Shown here: positions 52,819 to 62,797 of the stretch, piece after piece | Numbering within the stretch: the stretch's first letter is position 1 | Layout: every line of letters starts with the position of its first letter | Source of the DNA: Mesorhizobium jarvisii | Lineage (GTDB): Bacteria > Pseudomonadota > Alphaproteobacteria > Rhizobiales > Rhizobiaceae | Assembly: GCF_003601985.1 (NCBI RefSeq) | Contig: NZ_QZXA01000002.1 | Location: 620,001 to 684,000 of the forward strand | Direction of reading: 5' to 3' | DNA length: 64,000 bases | Translations under genes and position numbers: made by a program | The notes under the pieces: generated by a model | What the model saw: the letters and a program-made list of their open reading frames with translations, nothing else | What the model was told of the DNA's origin: nothing | Database searches by the model: none

Positions 52819-54036
52819 ATGGAAGAGTTTCACAAGGTCCGCCGGCTTCCGCCTTACGTGTTCGAGCAGGTCAACCGGCTCAAGGCCAGCGCCCGTTCGC
52901 GCGGCGCCGACATCATCGACCTCGGCATGGGCAATCCGGACCTGCCGACGCCCAAGGCCATCGTCGACAAATTGTGCGAAGTGGTGCGCGATCCGCGCAC
53001 GCATCGCTATTCCTCCTCGCGCGGCATTCCCGGCCTGCGCCGCGCCCAGGCCGCCTACTATCAGCGCCGCTTCGGCGTGAAGCTCAACCCCGACACGCAG
53101 GTGGTGGCCACGCTCGGCTCGAAGGAAGGCTTCGCCAACATGGCGCAGGCGATCACCGCGCCTGGCGACGTCATCCTGTGCCCGAACCCGACCTATCCGA
53201 TCCATGCCTTCGGCTTCATCATGTCGGGCGGCGTCATCCGTTCGCTGCAGGTCGAGCCGGACGATGGTTTCATTCCAGCGCTGGAGCGCGGCGTTCGCCA
53301 CTCGATCCCGAAGCCGCTGGCGCTGATCCTGAACTATCCGTCGAACCCTACGGCGCTGGTCGCTTCGCTCGACTTCTACAAGGACGTGGTGGCGTTCGCG
53401 AAGAAGAACGACATCATCATCCTGTCCGACCTTGCCTATTCGGAGATCTATTTCGACGGCAACCCGCCGCCTTCGGTGCTGCAGGTGCCGGGCGCCATCG
53501 ATGTCTGCGTCGAATTCACCTCGATGTCTAAGACGTTCTCCATGCCCGGCTGGCGCATGGGTTTTGCCGTCGGCAATGAGCGGCTGATCTCGGCGTTGAC
53601 CAGGGTAAAGTCCTATCTCGACTACGGCGCCTTCACGCCGATCCAGGTGGCGGCGGCCCATGCGCTCAACGGCGACGGCGCCGATATCGCCGAGGTGCGC
53701 GAGGTCTACCACAAGCGCCGCGACGTGATGGTCGATTCCTTCGGGCGCGCCGGCTGGAACATTCCAGCTCCCGCCGCCTCGATGTTCGCCTGGGCGCCGA
53801 TCCCCGAACCGTTCAAGCATCTGGGCTCGCTCGAATTCTCCAAGCTGCTCATCGAGCACGCTGATGTGGCGGTGGCGCCCGGTGTCGGCTTCGGCGAACA
53901 TGGCGACGATTTCGTGCGCCTGGCGCTGGTCGAGAACGAGCACCGGATCCGCCAGGCGGCGCGCAACATCAAACGCTTCCTGTCGACCAGCGCCAAGCAG
54001 CCCAACAATGTGGTGCCGCTGTCCGCCCACCGGTAA
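52819..54036 (+). CDS. PLP-dependent aminotransferase (alanine/LL-DAP type)
   Basis: A 405-residue class I/II aminotransferase starting MEEFHKVRRLPPYVFEQVN. Visible: DLGMGNPDLPTP substrate loop, NPTYPIHAFGF, LNYPSNPT, SDLAYSEIYF, and the PLP lysine in TSMSKTFSMPGWRMG (Lys in SKT). The family includes AlaC/AlaA-type alanine transaminases and LL-diaminopimelate aminotransferase-like proteins. It lies 38 bp before hom and is probably co-transcribed with it, which points to amino-acid metabolism. The exact substrate cannot be read from the sequence. Confidence 0.85.
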   Translation: MEEFHKVRRLPPYVFEQVNRLKASARSRGADIIDLGMGNPDLPTPKAIVDKLCEVVRDPRTHRYSSSRGIPGLRRAQAAYYQRRFGVKLNPDTQVVATLGSKEGFANMAQAITAPGDVILCPNPTYPIHAFGFIMSGGVIRSLQVEPDDGFIPALERGVRHSIPKPLALILNYPSNPTALVASLDFYKDVVAFAKKNDIIILSDLAYSEIYFDGNPPPSVLQVPGAIDVCVEFTSMSKTFSMPGWRMGFAVGNERLISALTRVKSYLDYGAFTPIQVAAAHALNGDGADIAEVREVYHKRRDVMVDSFGRAGWNIPAPAASMFAWAPIPEPFKHLGSLEFSKLLIEHADVAVAPGVGFGEHGDDFVRLALVENEHRIRQAARNIKRFLSTSAKQPNNVVPLSAHR

Positions 54037-54074
54037 GCAAAAATTCGATCTGATTTTGAGGGACGTCGCCTTCC

Positions 54075-55388
54075 ATGGCTGAAGCTCTGCGTGTTGGAAT
54101 TGCCGGACTTGGCACGGTCGGTGCATCGGTGGCGCGGGTGCTGCGCGACAAGGCGGCCGAGCTGACCCGGCAATGCGGGCGCGACATCGTCGTGTCGGCG
54201 GTTTCGGCGCGCGACCCGAAACGCGACCGTGGCGTCGATGTCAGCGCCGCAAAATGGTTCGACGATCCGGTTAAGATGGCGCAGACGGCCGCGATCGACG
54301 TGTTCATCGAACTGATCGGCGGCGACGAGGGGCCGGCGCGCCTGTCGGTGAAGGCCGCGCTCGAAGCCGGCCGCCACGTCGTCACCGCCAACAAGGCGCT
54401 GCTCGCCAAGCATGGCGTGGCGCTGGCCGAGATCGCCGAGAAGAAGGGCGTGCTGCTCAACTACGAGGCGGCGGTGGCGGGCGGCATTCCCGTCATCAAA
54501 ACGATGCGCGAGGCGATGGCCGGCAATTCGGTCAATCGCGTGTTCGGCATTCTCAACGGCACCTGCAACTACATCCTGACCCGCATGGAGGTCGAAGGCA
54601 TCTCGTTCGATGCCTGCCTGAAGGACGCGCAGCGACTGGGTTACGCCGAGGCCGATCCGACCTTCGACATCGAGGGTCACGACACCGCGCACAAGCTGTC
54701 GATCCTGACCAGCCTTGCCTTCGGCACCAAGATCGCCGCCAACGACATCTATATGGAAGGCATTTCCAACATCACCCAGGCCGACATCCGCGCGGCCGGC
54801 GATCTCGGCTACCGGATCAAGCTGCTCGGCGTTGCTCAGCGCACCGAAAGCGGCATCGAGCAGCGCGTGCATCCGACCATGGTGCCGACCGCTTCCGTCA
54901 TCGCGCAGGTGCATGGCGTCACCAATGCGGTGGCGATCGAGACCGACATTCTCGGCGAATTGTTGCTTTCAGGCCCCGGCGCCGGCGGCAACGCCACTGC
55001 CTCGGCCGTCATCGGCGACATCGCCGACATTGCCAAGAGCCGGCCCGGCTTCCAGCATGGTCCGGTCTTCGGCCTGCCGGCGAAGGAGCTCAGGCCCTAC
55101 AAGAAGGCTCAGATGCGCAGCCATGCCGGCGGCTACTTCATCCGGCTGACGGTGCATGACCGCATCGGCGTCTTCGCCGCGATCGCCAAGCGCATGGCCG
55201 ACAACGATATTTCGCTGGAATCGATCGTCCAGCATGCTGTCAGCGGCGAGGCGGCGGCGCAGAAGACGGTGATCCTCGTCACCCACGAGACCACCGAGGC
55301 CGCCGTGCGCAAGGCCGTCGACGGCATCACCAAGGACGGTCACCTGACCGACAAGCCGCAGGTCATCCGCATCGAGCGGGCAGGGTAG
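54075..55388 (+). CDS. hom: homoserine dehydrogenase
   Basis: A 437-residue protein. The NAD(P) Rossmann motif GIAGLGTVGASVA is at the N-terminus. The catalytic region has NKALLAKHG, YEAAVAGGIPVI and GILNGTCNYIL. A C-terminal ACT domain (YFIRLTVHDRIGVFAAIAK) binds the feedback inhibitor threonine. It reduces aspartate semialdehyde to homoserine for threonine and methionine synthesis. Next to the aminotransferase gene; glpX and recJ follow, an arrangement common in rhizobia. Confidence 0.95.
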   Translation: MAEALRVGIAGLGTVGASVARVLRDKAAELTRQCGRDIVVSAVSARDPKRDRGVDVSAAKWFDDPVKMAQTAAIDVFIELIGGDEGPARLSVKAALEAGRHVVTANKALLAKHGVALAEIAEKKGVLLNYEAAVAGGIPVIKTMREAMAGNSVNRVFGILNGTCNYILTRMEVEGISFDACLKDAQRLGYAEADPTFDIEGHDTAHKLSILTSLAFGTKIAANDIYMEGISNITQADIRAAGDLGYRIKLLGVAQRTESGIEQRVHPTMVPTASVIAQVHGVTNAVAIETDILGELLLSGPGAGGNATASAVIGDIADIAKSRPGFQHGPVFGLPAKELRPYKKAQMRSHAGGYFIRLTVHDRIGVFAAIAKRMADNDISLESIVQHAVSGEAAAQKTVILVTHETTEAAVRKAVDGITKDGHLTDKPQVIRIERAG

Positions 55389-55511
55389 CTTCGTCCCGGG
55401 GTAACAATCCCCGCCGGCCTTTCGGTCGACCCGATGGCGATCAGCCCCAACTGGGCGGAACGAATTCGTTGCGGCGCCGTTCTCTTGGTCAGCAACCAAG
55501 GGAGCCGCTTC

Positions 55512-55871
55512 ATGGCCGATACCAACAAGTCCGACACCCCAGCCATCGACGATATCCAGAAAACGCTGGAAAAGCAGATTGCTGAACTGCGCAAGGAGAT
55601 CACCAAGATCAACAAGAGCATTTCGGCAAGGGGCGCGGAAATGCTCGATGATGCCAGCGAACAGGCTTCGGATTTTTATGAGACGGCTTCGGCACGCGCG
55701 TCGCGCACAGCGCAGCAGCTGCGCAGTCAGGCCCAGGCGGTTTCGGAAGTTGCGCGAGAAAACCCGGGCACGACGACCGCCGTGATCGGCGTGATCGGCC
55801 TGCTCGGCTTTCTGGCCGGGATTGCCGTCGGCCAGTCGATGAACAACGACACGTCGCGCCGCTGGTATTGA
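55512..55871 (+). CDS. DUF883 (ElaB/YqjD-like) membrane protein
   Basis: A 119-residue protein, MADTNKSDTPAIDDIQKTLE, with a long helical region and a C-terminal single membrane span (TTTAVIGVIGLLGFLAGIAV). It matches the ElaB/YqjD pattern of inner-membrane proteins that bind ribosomes in stationary phase in E. coli. It follows hom by about 120 bp. A GGGAGCCGCTTC ribosome site precedes the ATG. Confidence 0.75.
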   Translation: MADTNKSDTPAIDDIQKTLEKQIAELRKEITKINKSISARGAEMLDDASEQASDFYETASARASRTAQQLRSQAQAVSEVARENPGTTTAVIGVIGLLGFLAGIAVGQSMNNDTSRRWY

Positions 55872-55941
55872 GTGCGCCGGCCTTGAGCCGGCTTTGCCGG
55901 CTCGTCTTCCCGTTTCAGGAAATCATTTGAAGGAGGGCGTC

Positions 55942-56109
55942 GTGGCTTCATCCGTGTTGATCGGCATCTTGATCACATTCCTTGTCATTATTCTCGTTCT
56001 CTATCTCGTGCAGCGCCTGCCGCTGGACGCCAGGATGCGGCAGATCGTGCAGGTCATCGTCATCATCATCGGCATCATTTCGCTGCTCAGATATCTCGCG
56101 GTTTTCTAG
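55942..56109 (+). CDS. small two-span membrane protein
   Basis: A 55-residue protein with a GTG start after GGAGGGCGTC. Two hydrophobic helices, VLIGILITFLVIILVLYLV and IVQVIVIIIGIISLL, are separated by RLPLDARMRQ. It resembles the Thivi_2564 family of small membrane proteins, function unknown. It lies between the DUF883 gene and glpX. Confidence 0.6.
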   Translation: MASSVLIGILITFLVIILVLYLVQRLPLDARMRQIVQVIVIIIGIISLLRYLAVF

Positions 56110-56145
56110 ATCGCGAGAGCCACCTTTTTTGCTTCTTCAAGGCGG

Positions 56146-56165
56146 CCCGGTCGTTTCCGACCGGG
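56146..56165 (+). terminator. GC-rich hairpin after the small membrane protein gene
   Basis: CCCGGTCG-TTTC-CGACCGGG, a perfect 8-bp stem with a 4-base loop. It may end the hom-to-membrane-protein transcript before glpX. No T-run follows. Confidence 0.4.
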
Positions 56166-56312
56166 TCGCGATCGTGTCGGAAATGCGGTTCAATCGATTG
56201 ATATTGCTGGCCTTTCGATAAAACGTTCGGCAGGTCTTGCCGTTGTCATGCTCGTTTGACAAAACAGGCCCGCCTCCGGCGGGAGGCGTATGCCAACGAG
56301 GATTTGCCGAAC

Positions 56313-57296
56313 ATGAATGTGGCCCAGAACATCGTCGCCGGCCTTGACCGGATACTCACCATGGAACTGGTGCGCGTCACCGAAAGGGCCGCCGTGGCCG
56401 CCGCCAGGCTGCGCGGCCGTGGCGATGAAAAGGCTGCCGATCAGGTCGCTGTCGACGCCATGCGCCAGGAACTCAACCGCCTTGCCATCAAGGGCACGGT
56501 GGTGATCGGCGAGGGCGAACGCGACGAGGCACCCATGCTTTATATCGGCGAGGAGGTCGGCACCGGCAAAGGACCGGCAGTCGACATAGCGCTCGATCCA
56601 CTCGAAGGCACGACGATCTGCGCCAAGAACCTGCCCAACGCGCTTGCCGTCATCGCCATCGCCGAGAAGGGCAGTCTGCTGTTCGCGCCAGACGTCTATA
56701 TGGACAAGATCGCCATCGGTCCGGGCTATGCCGAAGGCGTCATCGACATCGACGCGTCGCCGGCCGAGAACATCGCGAGTCTGGCGCGAGCCAAGGGCGT
56801 TGCGGTTTCCGACATCACCACCTGCATCCTCGACCGGCCGCGCCATGCCAAGCTGATCGATGCCGTGCGCGCCACGGGAGCGGCGATCCGGCTGATCGGC
56901 GACGGCGATGTCGCCGGCGTCATCCACACCACCGACCCGGAGGAAACCGGCATCGACCTATATCTCGGCACCGGCGGTGCGCCGGAAGGCGTGCTGGCCG
57001 CGGCCGCATTGCGCTGCACCGGCGGCCAGATGCAGGGCCGGCTGATCCTCGATACGCCGGAGAAGGTCGCGCGCGCCGCCAAGATGGGCATTTCCGATCC
57101 GAAGCGGGTCTACCATGCGGAAGACATGGCGCGCGGCGACGTGCTGTTCGCGGCCACCGGCGTCACCGACGGCAATATGCTGGCCGGCGTCAAGTTCGGC
57201 CGCACCTATATCACCACCCACACCGTCGTGCTGCGCTCGTCGTCGCGGACCGTGCGTGAGATCAAGGCGCGGCACCAGGATCTGGATAAGTTCTAG
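56313..57296 (+). CDS. glpX: class II fructose-1,6-bisphosphatase
   Basis: A 327-residue protein starting MNVAQNIVAGLDRIL; an in-frame ATG at 56256 adds 19 residues without family similarity. GlpX motifs: IGEGERDEAPML, VDIALDPLEGT, and the later LYLGTGGAPEGVLAAAAL. The DPLEGT acidic site binds the metals. It converts fructose-1,6-bisphosphate to fructose-6-phosphate in gluconeogenesis. Normal length; typical neighbour of hom and recJ. Confidence 0.95.
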   Translation: MNVAQNIVAGLDRILTMELVRVTERAAVAAARLRGRGDEKAADQVAVDAMRQELNRLAIKGTVVIGEGERDEAPMLYIGEEVGTGKGPAVDIALDPLEGTTICAKNLPNALAVIAIAEKGSLLFAPDVYMDKIAIGPGYAEGVIDIDASPAENIASLARAKGVAVSDITTCILDRPRHAKLIDAVRATGAAIRLIGDGDVAGVIHTTDPEETGIDLYLGTGGAPEGVLAAAALRCTGGQMQGRLILDTPEKVARAAKMGISDPKRVYHAEDMARGDVLFAATGVTDGNMLAGVKFGRTYITTHTVVLRSSSRTVREIKARHQDLDKF

Positions 57297-57368
57297 GCCT
57301 GCTTGCGAAGCCGCACCGCAGTTGCTAGCCCTTGGCTGCATCTGAACCTGGCGGCGCAAGGATTGACG

Positions 57369-57587
57369 ATGAATGCGTTCGACTGGCACGCGGATCCGAT
57401 TTCGCGTGCCACGCCCATCACGAAATCCTATCGCAACACCCAGAATGTGCGCCGCTTTTTCACGCGCGAATGGGGCGATACGTTCAGGTTCGATCGGCCT
57501 TTCATGGCCTGGCTCGGCCGGGAAAAGACGATGGGGGACGCGGCCGACGAATGGATCCGGCGCCAGGCTGAAAAGCGGAAAGCGTAG
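57369..57587 (+). CDS. DUF6434 domain protein
   Basis: A 72-residue protein, MNAFDWHADPISRATPITKS, then YRNTQNVRRFFTREWG and FDRPFMAWL. This matches the DUF6434 pattern (fdWh...it..T.iTdsYrNTqNVRrFF). Unknown role; DUF6434 can be fused to SAP DNA-binding domains. It lies between glpX and a repeat in front of recJ. Confidence 0.75.
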   Translation: MNAFDWHADPISRATPITKSYRNTQNVRRFFTREWGDTFRFDRPFMAWLGREKTMGDAADEWIRRQAEKRKA

Positions 57588-57644
57588 TTTTTCTTGAACT
57601 CTCCTGCGACGCCACCCGCCGCGAACCGCCTGGTTCTGCCTGTC

Positions 57645-57770
57645 TTTGGCCCTAAAGCGCGTCGCGTTCACGCGCAGCACGTTAGGCTGTTGTTCGCGCA
57701 TGTCGTTAAGCCCAAAACCGCTGCCCATTTTTGGGCGACATGCTCTATCCTGCGGCCAACCATGAATTGG
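57645..57770. repeat. Mesorhizobium-type palindromic repeat before recJ
   Basis: The stretch with AAAGCGCGTCGCGTTCACGC, then GCATGTCG...CCCAAAA, and TTTTTGGGCGACATGC contains nested inverted repeats (GCATGTCG with CGACATGC; CCCAAAA with TTTTGGG). It matches an intergenic repeat that I recognise from Mesorhizobium genomes. Confidence 0.6.
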
Positions 57771-57781
57771 CAAAGCGCATA

Positions 57782-59560
57782 ATGGGCGAAAGGCGCCTAT
57801 TCCTCGATGTCAGGCAGTCGGCGACCGGTCTCTCCTGGGAGCACCGGCTGACCGAACGGCAGGACATGGTCGCGCTTGCCATCGCGCAAGGTCATGGTGT
57901 GCCCGACATCGTCGCGCGCGTTCTGGCCGGACGCGGCGTTACCGCCGACGAGACCGAGCGGTTCCTCGATCCGACGATCCGCGACCTGTTGCCCAATCCG
58001 GCGTCGCTGACCGACATGGACAAGGCCGCCACCCGGATCGCGGCGGCGGTGATGGCGAGGGAAAAGGTAGCGATCTTTGGCGACTACGATGTCGACGGCG
58101 CCGCCTCGTCGGCCTTGCTGAAGCGGTTTCTGGCGCATTTCTCCATACCGTCGGAAATCTATATTCCGGACCGTATCTTCGAGGGTTACGGTCCCAATCC
58201 CGATGCCATGCGCGAACTGGTCTCGCGCGGCGCTACATTGATCGTCACCGTCGATTGCGGCACCAACAGCGCCGTGTCCGTCGATGCCGCCAACGAAGCT
58301 GGCGCCGATGTCGTGGTGCTCGACCACCATCAGGTCGGCGGCGCGTTGCCGGCGGCGATTGCGGTGGTCAATCCAAACCGTGACGACGATCTTTCCGGGC
58401 AGGGGCATCTGTGCGCTGCCGGTGTCGTCTTCCTCGCCCTGGTGCAGACCGCGAGAATCCTGCGTGGCCTGAGCGATGTCGCGCCGCCCGATCTGCTGTC
58501 GCTGCTCGATCTCGTTGCGTTGGCGACCGTTTGCGACGTGGTGCCACTCACCGGCGTCAACCGTGCCTTCGTCGTCAAAGGGCTGCAAATGGCGCGCCAG
58601 CAGAAGAATGAAGGCTTGGCCGCATTGGCCCGGGTATCGCGCATTGGCGAGCCGATCAGCACCTTCCATCTCGCCTATCTGATCGGGCCGCGCATCAATG
58701 CCGGCGGGCGCATCGGCGATGCAGCACTTGGCAGCCGGCTGCTCGCGACGGACGATCCGGTCGAGGCGCGGACCATCGCCGAGACGCTCGACCGGCTGAA
58801 CCAAGAACGGCAGTTGATGGAACAGGAGATGCTGGCCGCGGCGCGTGCCGAAGCCGATGCCGAGCTTGCCGGCGGCAACGGCCCGGCGATCGTCGTCACC
58901 GCCAGCAACAACTGGCATCCCGGCATTGTCGGCCTGCTCGCCTCGAGGCTGAAGGATCATGCGCGCCGGCCGGCTTTCGCCATCGCCTTCAACGCTGTGG
59001 GCATCGGTACCGGTTCGGGCCGTTCAGTGTCGGGCTTCGACCTCGGCCGGCTGGTGCGCGAAGCCGCCGATGTCGGGCTGATCGTCAAGGGCGGCGGTCA
59101 TGGCATGGCGGCCGGCATCACCGTGGAGCGCGCAAGGCTGGGCGAGCTCAGGGCGTTCTTCGAGGAACGGGCGGCTGCCGACGTGTTTCGGCTGCAGGAC
59201 GAGGAGAGCCTGGCGATCGACGGCGCGCTTGCGGCCGAAGGCGCGACGCTCAGCCTGCTCGACGCGCTGGAAAAGGCCGGCCCCTTCGGCGCCGGCCACG
59301 TCGCGCCGGTCTTCGTGCTGCCGCGCCATCGGCTGGCCGACGCCCGGCCGGTCGGCACCAACCATATACGCTGCGAATTACAGTCGGACAGCGGCGGCCG
59401 TATCCAGGCGATCGCCTTTCGTGCCGTCGATACGGTGCTTGGCGAATTCCTGTTCAAAAACCGTGGCAAGAGCGTGCATGTCGCCGGCTCGCTGTCCGGC
59501 AACTACTGGAACGGCAACCGCACGGTGCAATTCCGCATTGTCGATGCGGCGCGGGCGTAG
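57782..59560 (+). CDS. recJ: single-stranded-DNA-specific exonuclease RecJ
   Basis: About 592 residues from MGERRLFLDVRQSATGLSW; a start at 57731 lies inside the upstream repeat and adds 17 unrelated residues. DHH phosphoesterase motifs: IFGDYDVDGAASSALL, VTVDCGTNS, VVLDHHQVGGALP, and the DHHA1 end with GGGHGMAAGITV. A 5'-3' exonuclease in recombination and mismatch repair. Normal length for the family (about 570-600). Confidence 0.95.
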   Translation: MGERRLFLDVRQSATGLSWEHRLTERQDMVALAIAQGHGVPDIVARVLAGRGVTADETERFLDPTIRDLLPNPASLTDMDKAATRIAAAVMAREKVAIFGDYDVDGAASSALLKRFLAHFSIPSEIYIPDRIFEGYGPNPDAMRELVSRGATLIVTVDCGTNSAVSVDAANEAGADVVVLDHHQVGGALPAAIAVVNPNRDDDLSGQGHLCAAGVVFLALVQTARILRGLSDVAPPDLLSLLDLVALATVCDVVPLTGVNRAFVVKGLQMARQQKNEGLAALARVSRIGEPISTFHLAYLIGPRINAGGRIGDAALGSRLLATDDPVEARTIAETLDRLNQERQLMEQEMLAAARAEADAELAGGNGPAIVVTASNNWHPGIVGLLASRLKDHARRPAFAIAFNAVGIGTGSGRSVSGFDLGRLVREAADVGLIVKGGGHGMAAGITVERARLGELRAFFEERAAADVFRLQDEESLAIDGALAAEGATLSLLDALEKAGPFGAGHVAPVFVLPRHRLADARPVGTNHIRCELQSDSGGRIQAIAFRAVDTVLGEFLFKNRGKSVHVAGSLSGNYWNGNRTVQFRIVDAARA

Positions 59561-59572
59561 CCACGTCAGTAT

Positions 59573-60139
59573 CTATGCAGCTTGGTTGGCCGGCGCATAA
59601 CGCATTAGCGTCACGTCCTGGGGCAGGCTTTCCGTGCCAAGCGGTTTCAGCGTCAGCGACAGGCCGGACTGGAAGTACGGCTTGCCGCCCCCCAGCACGA
59701 CCGGGTGCATGTACAGCCGGTATTCATCGATAAGCCCTGCTCGTGCCAGACCAGCGGCAAGGTCTGCGCCGCCGAGGATGACGAGGCCATCCGTCTCTGA
59801 CTTGAGCGATCTCACCGCGGTCTCGGCATCGCCATTCACCAGCCGGGCATTGGGCCCGACCTGCCGAAGCGTGGTCGAGAGGACGATCTTCGGTGTCTCT
59901 CGCCAGGCGCGGGCAAAGTCCCGCTCGACCTCGGTCGCACCGGTCTCGCGGTCTGGGCTGTCCCAGAAGCGCATCGTCTCGTACATCCGCCGCCCGGCAA
60001 GGACGACTGAGGCCCGCCGCATCATGTCATTGAAATGCTGATGCAATTCTGTCTCAGGCACCGGCAGTGCGATGTCCTCGTCCGATCGGGCGATATAGCC
60101 GTCCAAAGAGGTGAGCATGGAATAGACGATTTTGGCCAT
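59573..60139 (-). CDS. dihydrofolate reductase family protein (RibD-like)
   Basis: A 188-residue protein. MAKIVYSMLTSLDGYIA, the middle VVLAGRRMYETM, and the end GGADLAAGLARAGLIDEYRL, then PVVLGGGKPYF, fit the RibD C-terminal/DHFR-like reductase fold. These proteins reduce pyrimidines or have unknown NADPH substrates; many single-domain members are uncharacterised. It is convergent with recJ and independent. Confidence 0.8.
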   Translation of the reverse strand: MAKIVYSMLTSLDGYIARSDEDIALPVPETELHQHFNDMMRRASVVLAGRRMYETMRFWDSPDRETGATEVERDFARAWRETPKIVLSTTLRQVGPNARLVNGDAETAVRSLKSETDGLVILGGADLAAGLARAGLIDEYRLYMHPVVLGGGKPYFQSGLSLTLKPLGTESLPQDVTLMRYAPANQAA

Positions 60140-60295
60140 CGGTGTGCCTCCGTATAGTGGGCACAGACCAGCATAACCAATTGCGTTTTGCTATCGGTTA
60201 TCGCGGGGCATGGCAAATTGCCGCCGCGCTTCAAAGAGCGGCATCGCTCCATCGATGGGACGCAACGCACGGTGTTTTTCAGAGGGTGGCTGGCC

Positions 60296-61270
60296 TCAGG
60301 CGAGAACTGTCTGCAGCCGGGTCAGTTCGCCGATCTGGGCCATCGTCGCCTGATAGCCGAGTTGGATTGCCTCGTCGGCGCGATGGAATTCGGTGAGGCC
60401 GATATGGCTAAGCTTGGGCTGCAGCGACATGTCGGGCGGATCGCCGGCCAGCCTGGCGCGCGAAATGCGGTCCTGGATGATGTTGAAAGCCTCGACCATG
60501 ACACCGGTGATGCCGAGGCGGGTCTGATGCGACTGGTGCTCGGCGTCGACACGGCCGGCGCGCGGCGCGTCCTTTTCGACAACCAGTTCGCCGGCGCTGT
60601 GTTTGATCACGGCGGCGCGGCCGAACAGGTCGTAGTGAAGGTTGACCGCCACGACGAGCGGCTGCTCGTAGGCGCGGCAGACCGATACCGGCACCGGATT
60701 GACCAGCGCGCCGTCGACCAGCATGCGGCCGTTGCAATTCACCGGCTCGAACACGCCAGGCAATGCGTAGGACGCGCGCATTGCCGTGATCAGCGAGCCG
60801 TGCGACAGCCAGATCTCGTGACCGGTGCGGATTTCCGATGCGACGCTGACGAAGGGTTTTGGCAGGTCCTCGAACCGGACGCCCGCCACATGCTCGCGCA
60901 GACGGGCATCGAGCTTCATGCCGCCGAACAGGCCGCTGCCGCGCAGATTGAGATCGAGCAGGCCGAAAATGCGCCGCTTGGTCAGGCTGCGGGCGAACTC
61001 TTCCAGCTCATCCAGTTTGCCGGCGAGATAACAGCCGCCGACCAGCGCGCCGATAGAGGTGCCGGCGATCATCGAGACTTCGATGCCGGCTTCATCGAGC
61101 GCGCGCAGCACGCCGATATGAGCCCAGCCTCTGGCGCAACCGCCGCCCAAAGCGAGCGAAATACCTGTTTTCTTGGGAGATTTCGTTTCGGACGCGCCGC
61201 CGGAAGAGGTCAGGCCGTTGGCCTCCCTGACATCTGGTCTGCTACGCAATGACGCCCACTCGAGCATCAT
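60296..61270 (-). CDS. patatin-like phospholipase (RssA type)
   Basis: A 324-residue cytoplasmic protein. Patatin motifs: the oxyanion loop GGGCARGWAHIG, the nucleophile elbow AGTSIGALVG (GTSIG with catalytic Ser), and the Asp in VDGALVNPVPV. This is the Ser-Asp dyad of patatins of the RssA group. It should hydrolyse lipids; the substrate is unknown. The surroundings are ordinary chromosome, so no defence role is implied. Confidence 0.85.
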   Translation of the reverse strand: MMLEWASLRSRPDVREANGLTSSGGASETKSPKKTGISLALGGGCARGWAHIGVLRALDEAGIEVSMIAGTSIGALVGGCYLAGKLDELEEFARSLTKRRIFGLLDLNLRGSGLFGGMKLDARLREHVAGVRFEDLPKPFVSVASEIRTGHEIWLSHGSLITAMRASYALPGVFEPVNCNGRMLVDGALVNPVPVSVCRAYEQPLVVAVNLHYDLFGRAAVIKHSAGELVVEKDAPRAGRVDAEHQSHQTRLGITGVMVEAFNIIQDRISRARLAGDPPDMSLQPKLSHIGLTEFHRADEAIQLGYQATMAQIGELTRLQTVLA

Positions 61271-61351
61271 GATCTCCCTTGTCCCACATCATTCGTATCA
61301 GAAGGATGTTTGAGAATAGTGAACATGAGTGGTTTGTGAATATGGAATGGT

Positions 61352-61810
61352 TCACACAGGCTTCCGATACGTGACTTCCGCATCGAACAGCGGCTTGCTG
61401 CCGTCGTCAACAAGCGTTCCCTTGCCGTCGACAAGCCCCACCGTCCGATAAAAGCATGAACGCCGGCCGGTGTGACAGGTTGCGTCGTGGCCCAACACTT
61501 TGACGCGCAGCCACAATGCATCCTGATCGCAGTCGGTGCGCATCTCGACGACATGTTGGAAATTGCCGGAGGTTTCGCCCTTCTTCCAAAGCGCGTTGCG
61601 CGAGCGCGACCAGTAGTGGGCGATGCCGGTTTCCAGTGTCAGCGCCAAGGCCTGCGCATTCATATGCGCGACCATCAGCAGCATGCCGTCTTCGGCATCG
61701 GTGACGACGACGGTGACAAGGCCGGCGGCGTCGAAGCGCGGCGAGAACACCGCGCCTTCCTCCAAGGCCCTCTTGTCTGATGGAGTTCTGGGAAATTCCA
61801 GTGCCGACAT
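61352..61810 (-). CDS. hisI: phosphoribosyl-AMP cyclohydrolase
   Basis: A 152-residue protein starting [19 protein letters not shown]; in-frame starts at 61837 and 61897 are possible. Motifs: [29 protein letters not shown], and the metal site [11 protein letters not shown] followed by [11 protein letters not shown]. It opens the ring of phosphoribosyl-AMP in histidine biosynthesis. Monofunctional, without the HisE part, as usual in this group. Confidence 0.9.
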   Translation of the reverse strand: MSALEFPRTPSDKRALEEGAVFSPRFDAAGLVTVVVTDAEDGMLLMVAHMNAQALALTLETGIAHYWSRSRNALWKKGETSGNFQHVVEMRTDCDQDALWLRVKVLGHDATCHTGRRSCFYRTVGLVDGKGTLVDDGSKPLFDAEVTYRKPV

Positions 61811-61921
61811 CGCCGGTGTATCTTCCTGTTTGACCATAATCTCTGGACAAACGTTTTCGTTTGTCCGCGAACACCGATCCGCGTTTGTCGGGATCATGGC
61901 CTAGCGATATCGGCCTAGACG

Positions 61922-62557
61922 TTATGCCCCGCCGCCGCGAACCATGGTGACGAAACGAACCTGCTCCTCGGGCGTGTCCTTGAAAACGCCGGTGAAGGTG
62001 GAGGTGAGGGTGGTGGAGCCCTGCTTGCGGATGCCGCGCATGGCCATGCACATGTGCTCGGCCTCGATCATGACGGCGACGCCGCGAGGGTTGAGTACAT
62101 CCTGGATGACGCCGGCGATCTGCGCGGTCAGTGCTTCCTGCGTCTGCAGGCGATGGGCGAAGATATCGACGACGCGCGCGATCTTGGACAGGCCGACGAC
62201 CTTGCCATCCGGCAGGTAGCCGACATGTGCCTTACCGATGATCGGCACCATGTGGTGCTCGCAATGCGAATGGAACTGGATGTCCTTGACGATGACGAGA
62301 TCGTCATAGCCGGCGACCTCCTCGAAGGTGCGGCCGAGTTCCTCTGCCGGGCACATGTCGTAGCCGCCGAACATCTCGCGGTAGGCCTTGGCCACGCGCT
62401 TGGGTGTGTCGATCAGCCCCTCGCGGTCCGGATTGTCGCCGGTCCAGCGCAGCAATGTGCGCACGGCGGCCTCGACCTCGGCTTCGCTCGGCCGGTCGGT
62501 GACCGGCTTTTCCATGTAGGCGGCCTGGGGCATGAGTTTCTTGATGACGGCATCCAT
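61922..62557 (-). CDS. folE: GTP cyclohydrolase I
   Basis: A 211-residue protein. Motifs: [37 protein letters not shown] (Zn ligands Cys and His), and [19 protein letters not shown], with [10 protein letters not shown]. It makes dihydroneopterin triphosphate for folate synthesis. Normal length. hisI lies just downstream on the same strand, and the IscU/NifU-like gene is divergent upstream. Confidence 0.95.
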   Translation of the reverse strand: MDAVIKKLMPQAAYMEKPVTDRPSEAEVEAAVRTLLRWTGDNPDREGLIDTPKRVAKAYREMFGGYDMCPAEELGRTFEEVAGYDDLVIVKDIQFHSHCEHHMVPIIGKAHVGYLPDGKVVGLSKIARVVDIFAHRLQTQEALTAQIAGVIQDVLNPRGVAVMIEAEHMCMAMRGIRKQGSTTLTSTFTGVFKDTPEEQVRFVTMVRGGGA

Positions 62558-62797
62558 AAAAGGCGTCTCCCGTAGTTCCTCTCCAAGGAGGAACGAGTTG
62601 AACGGACCACGACCTTTCGGTGTCGGAAACTCGCCCCGTTTCCAGCCCCGTAAGCGGCGTGAACTTCCCGGCCAGGACAGTGGCGCTCATCGCCTTGTCG
62701 TTACCGGACTGCCAGCATTATATAAGGTCGTAGCGAGCGAAAGGAAGACGCAGCAGCGGCAATCGCTGTTCGCTTGGCGGCGACGGATTGGAAAATA

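Noticed and set aside
60296..61270. Patatin as CBASS effector
   Set aside because: There is no cyclic-oligonucleotide synthase or other defence gene nearby; the surroundings are core chromosome.
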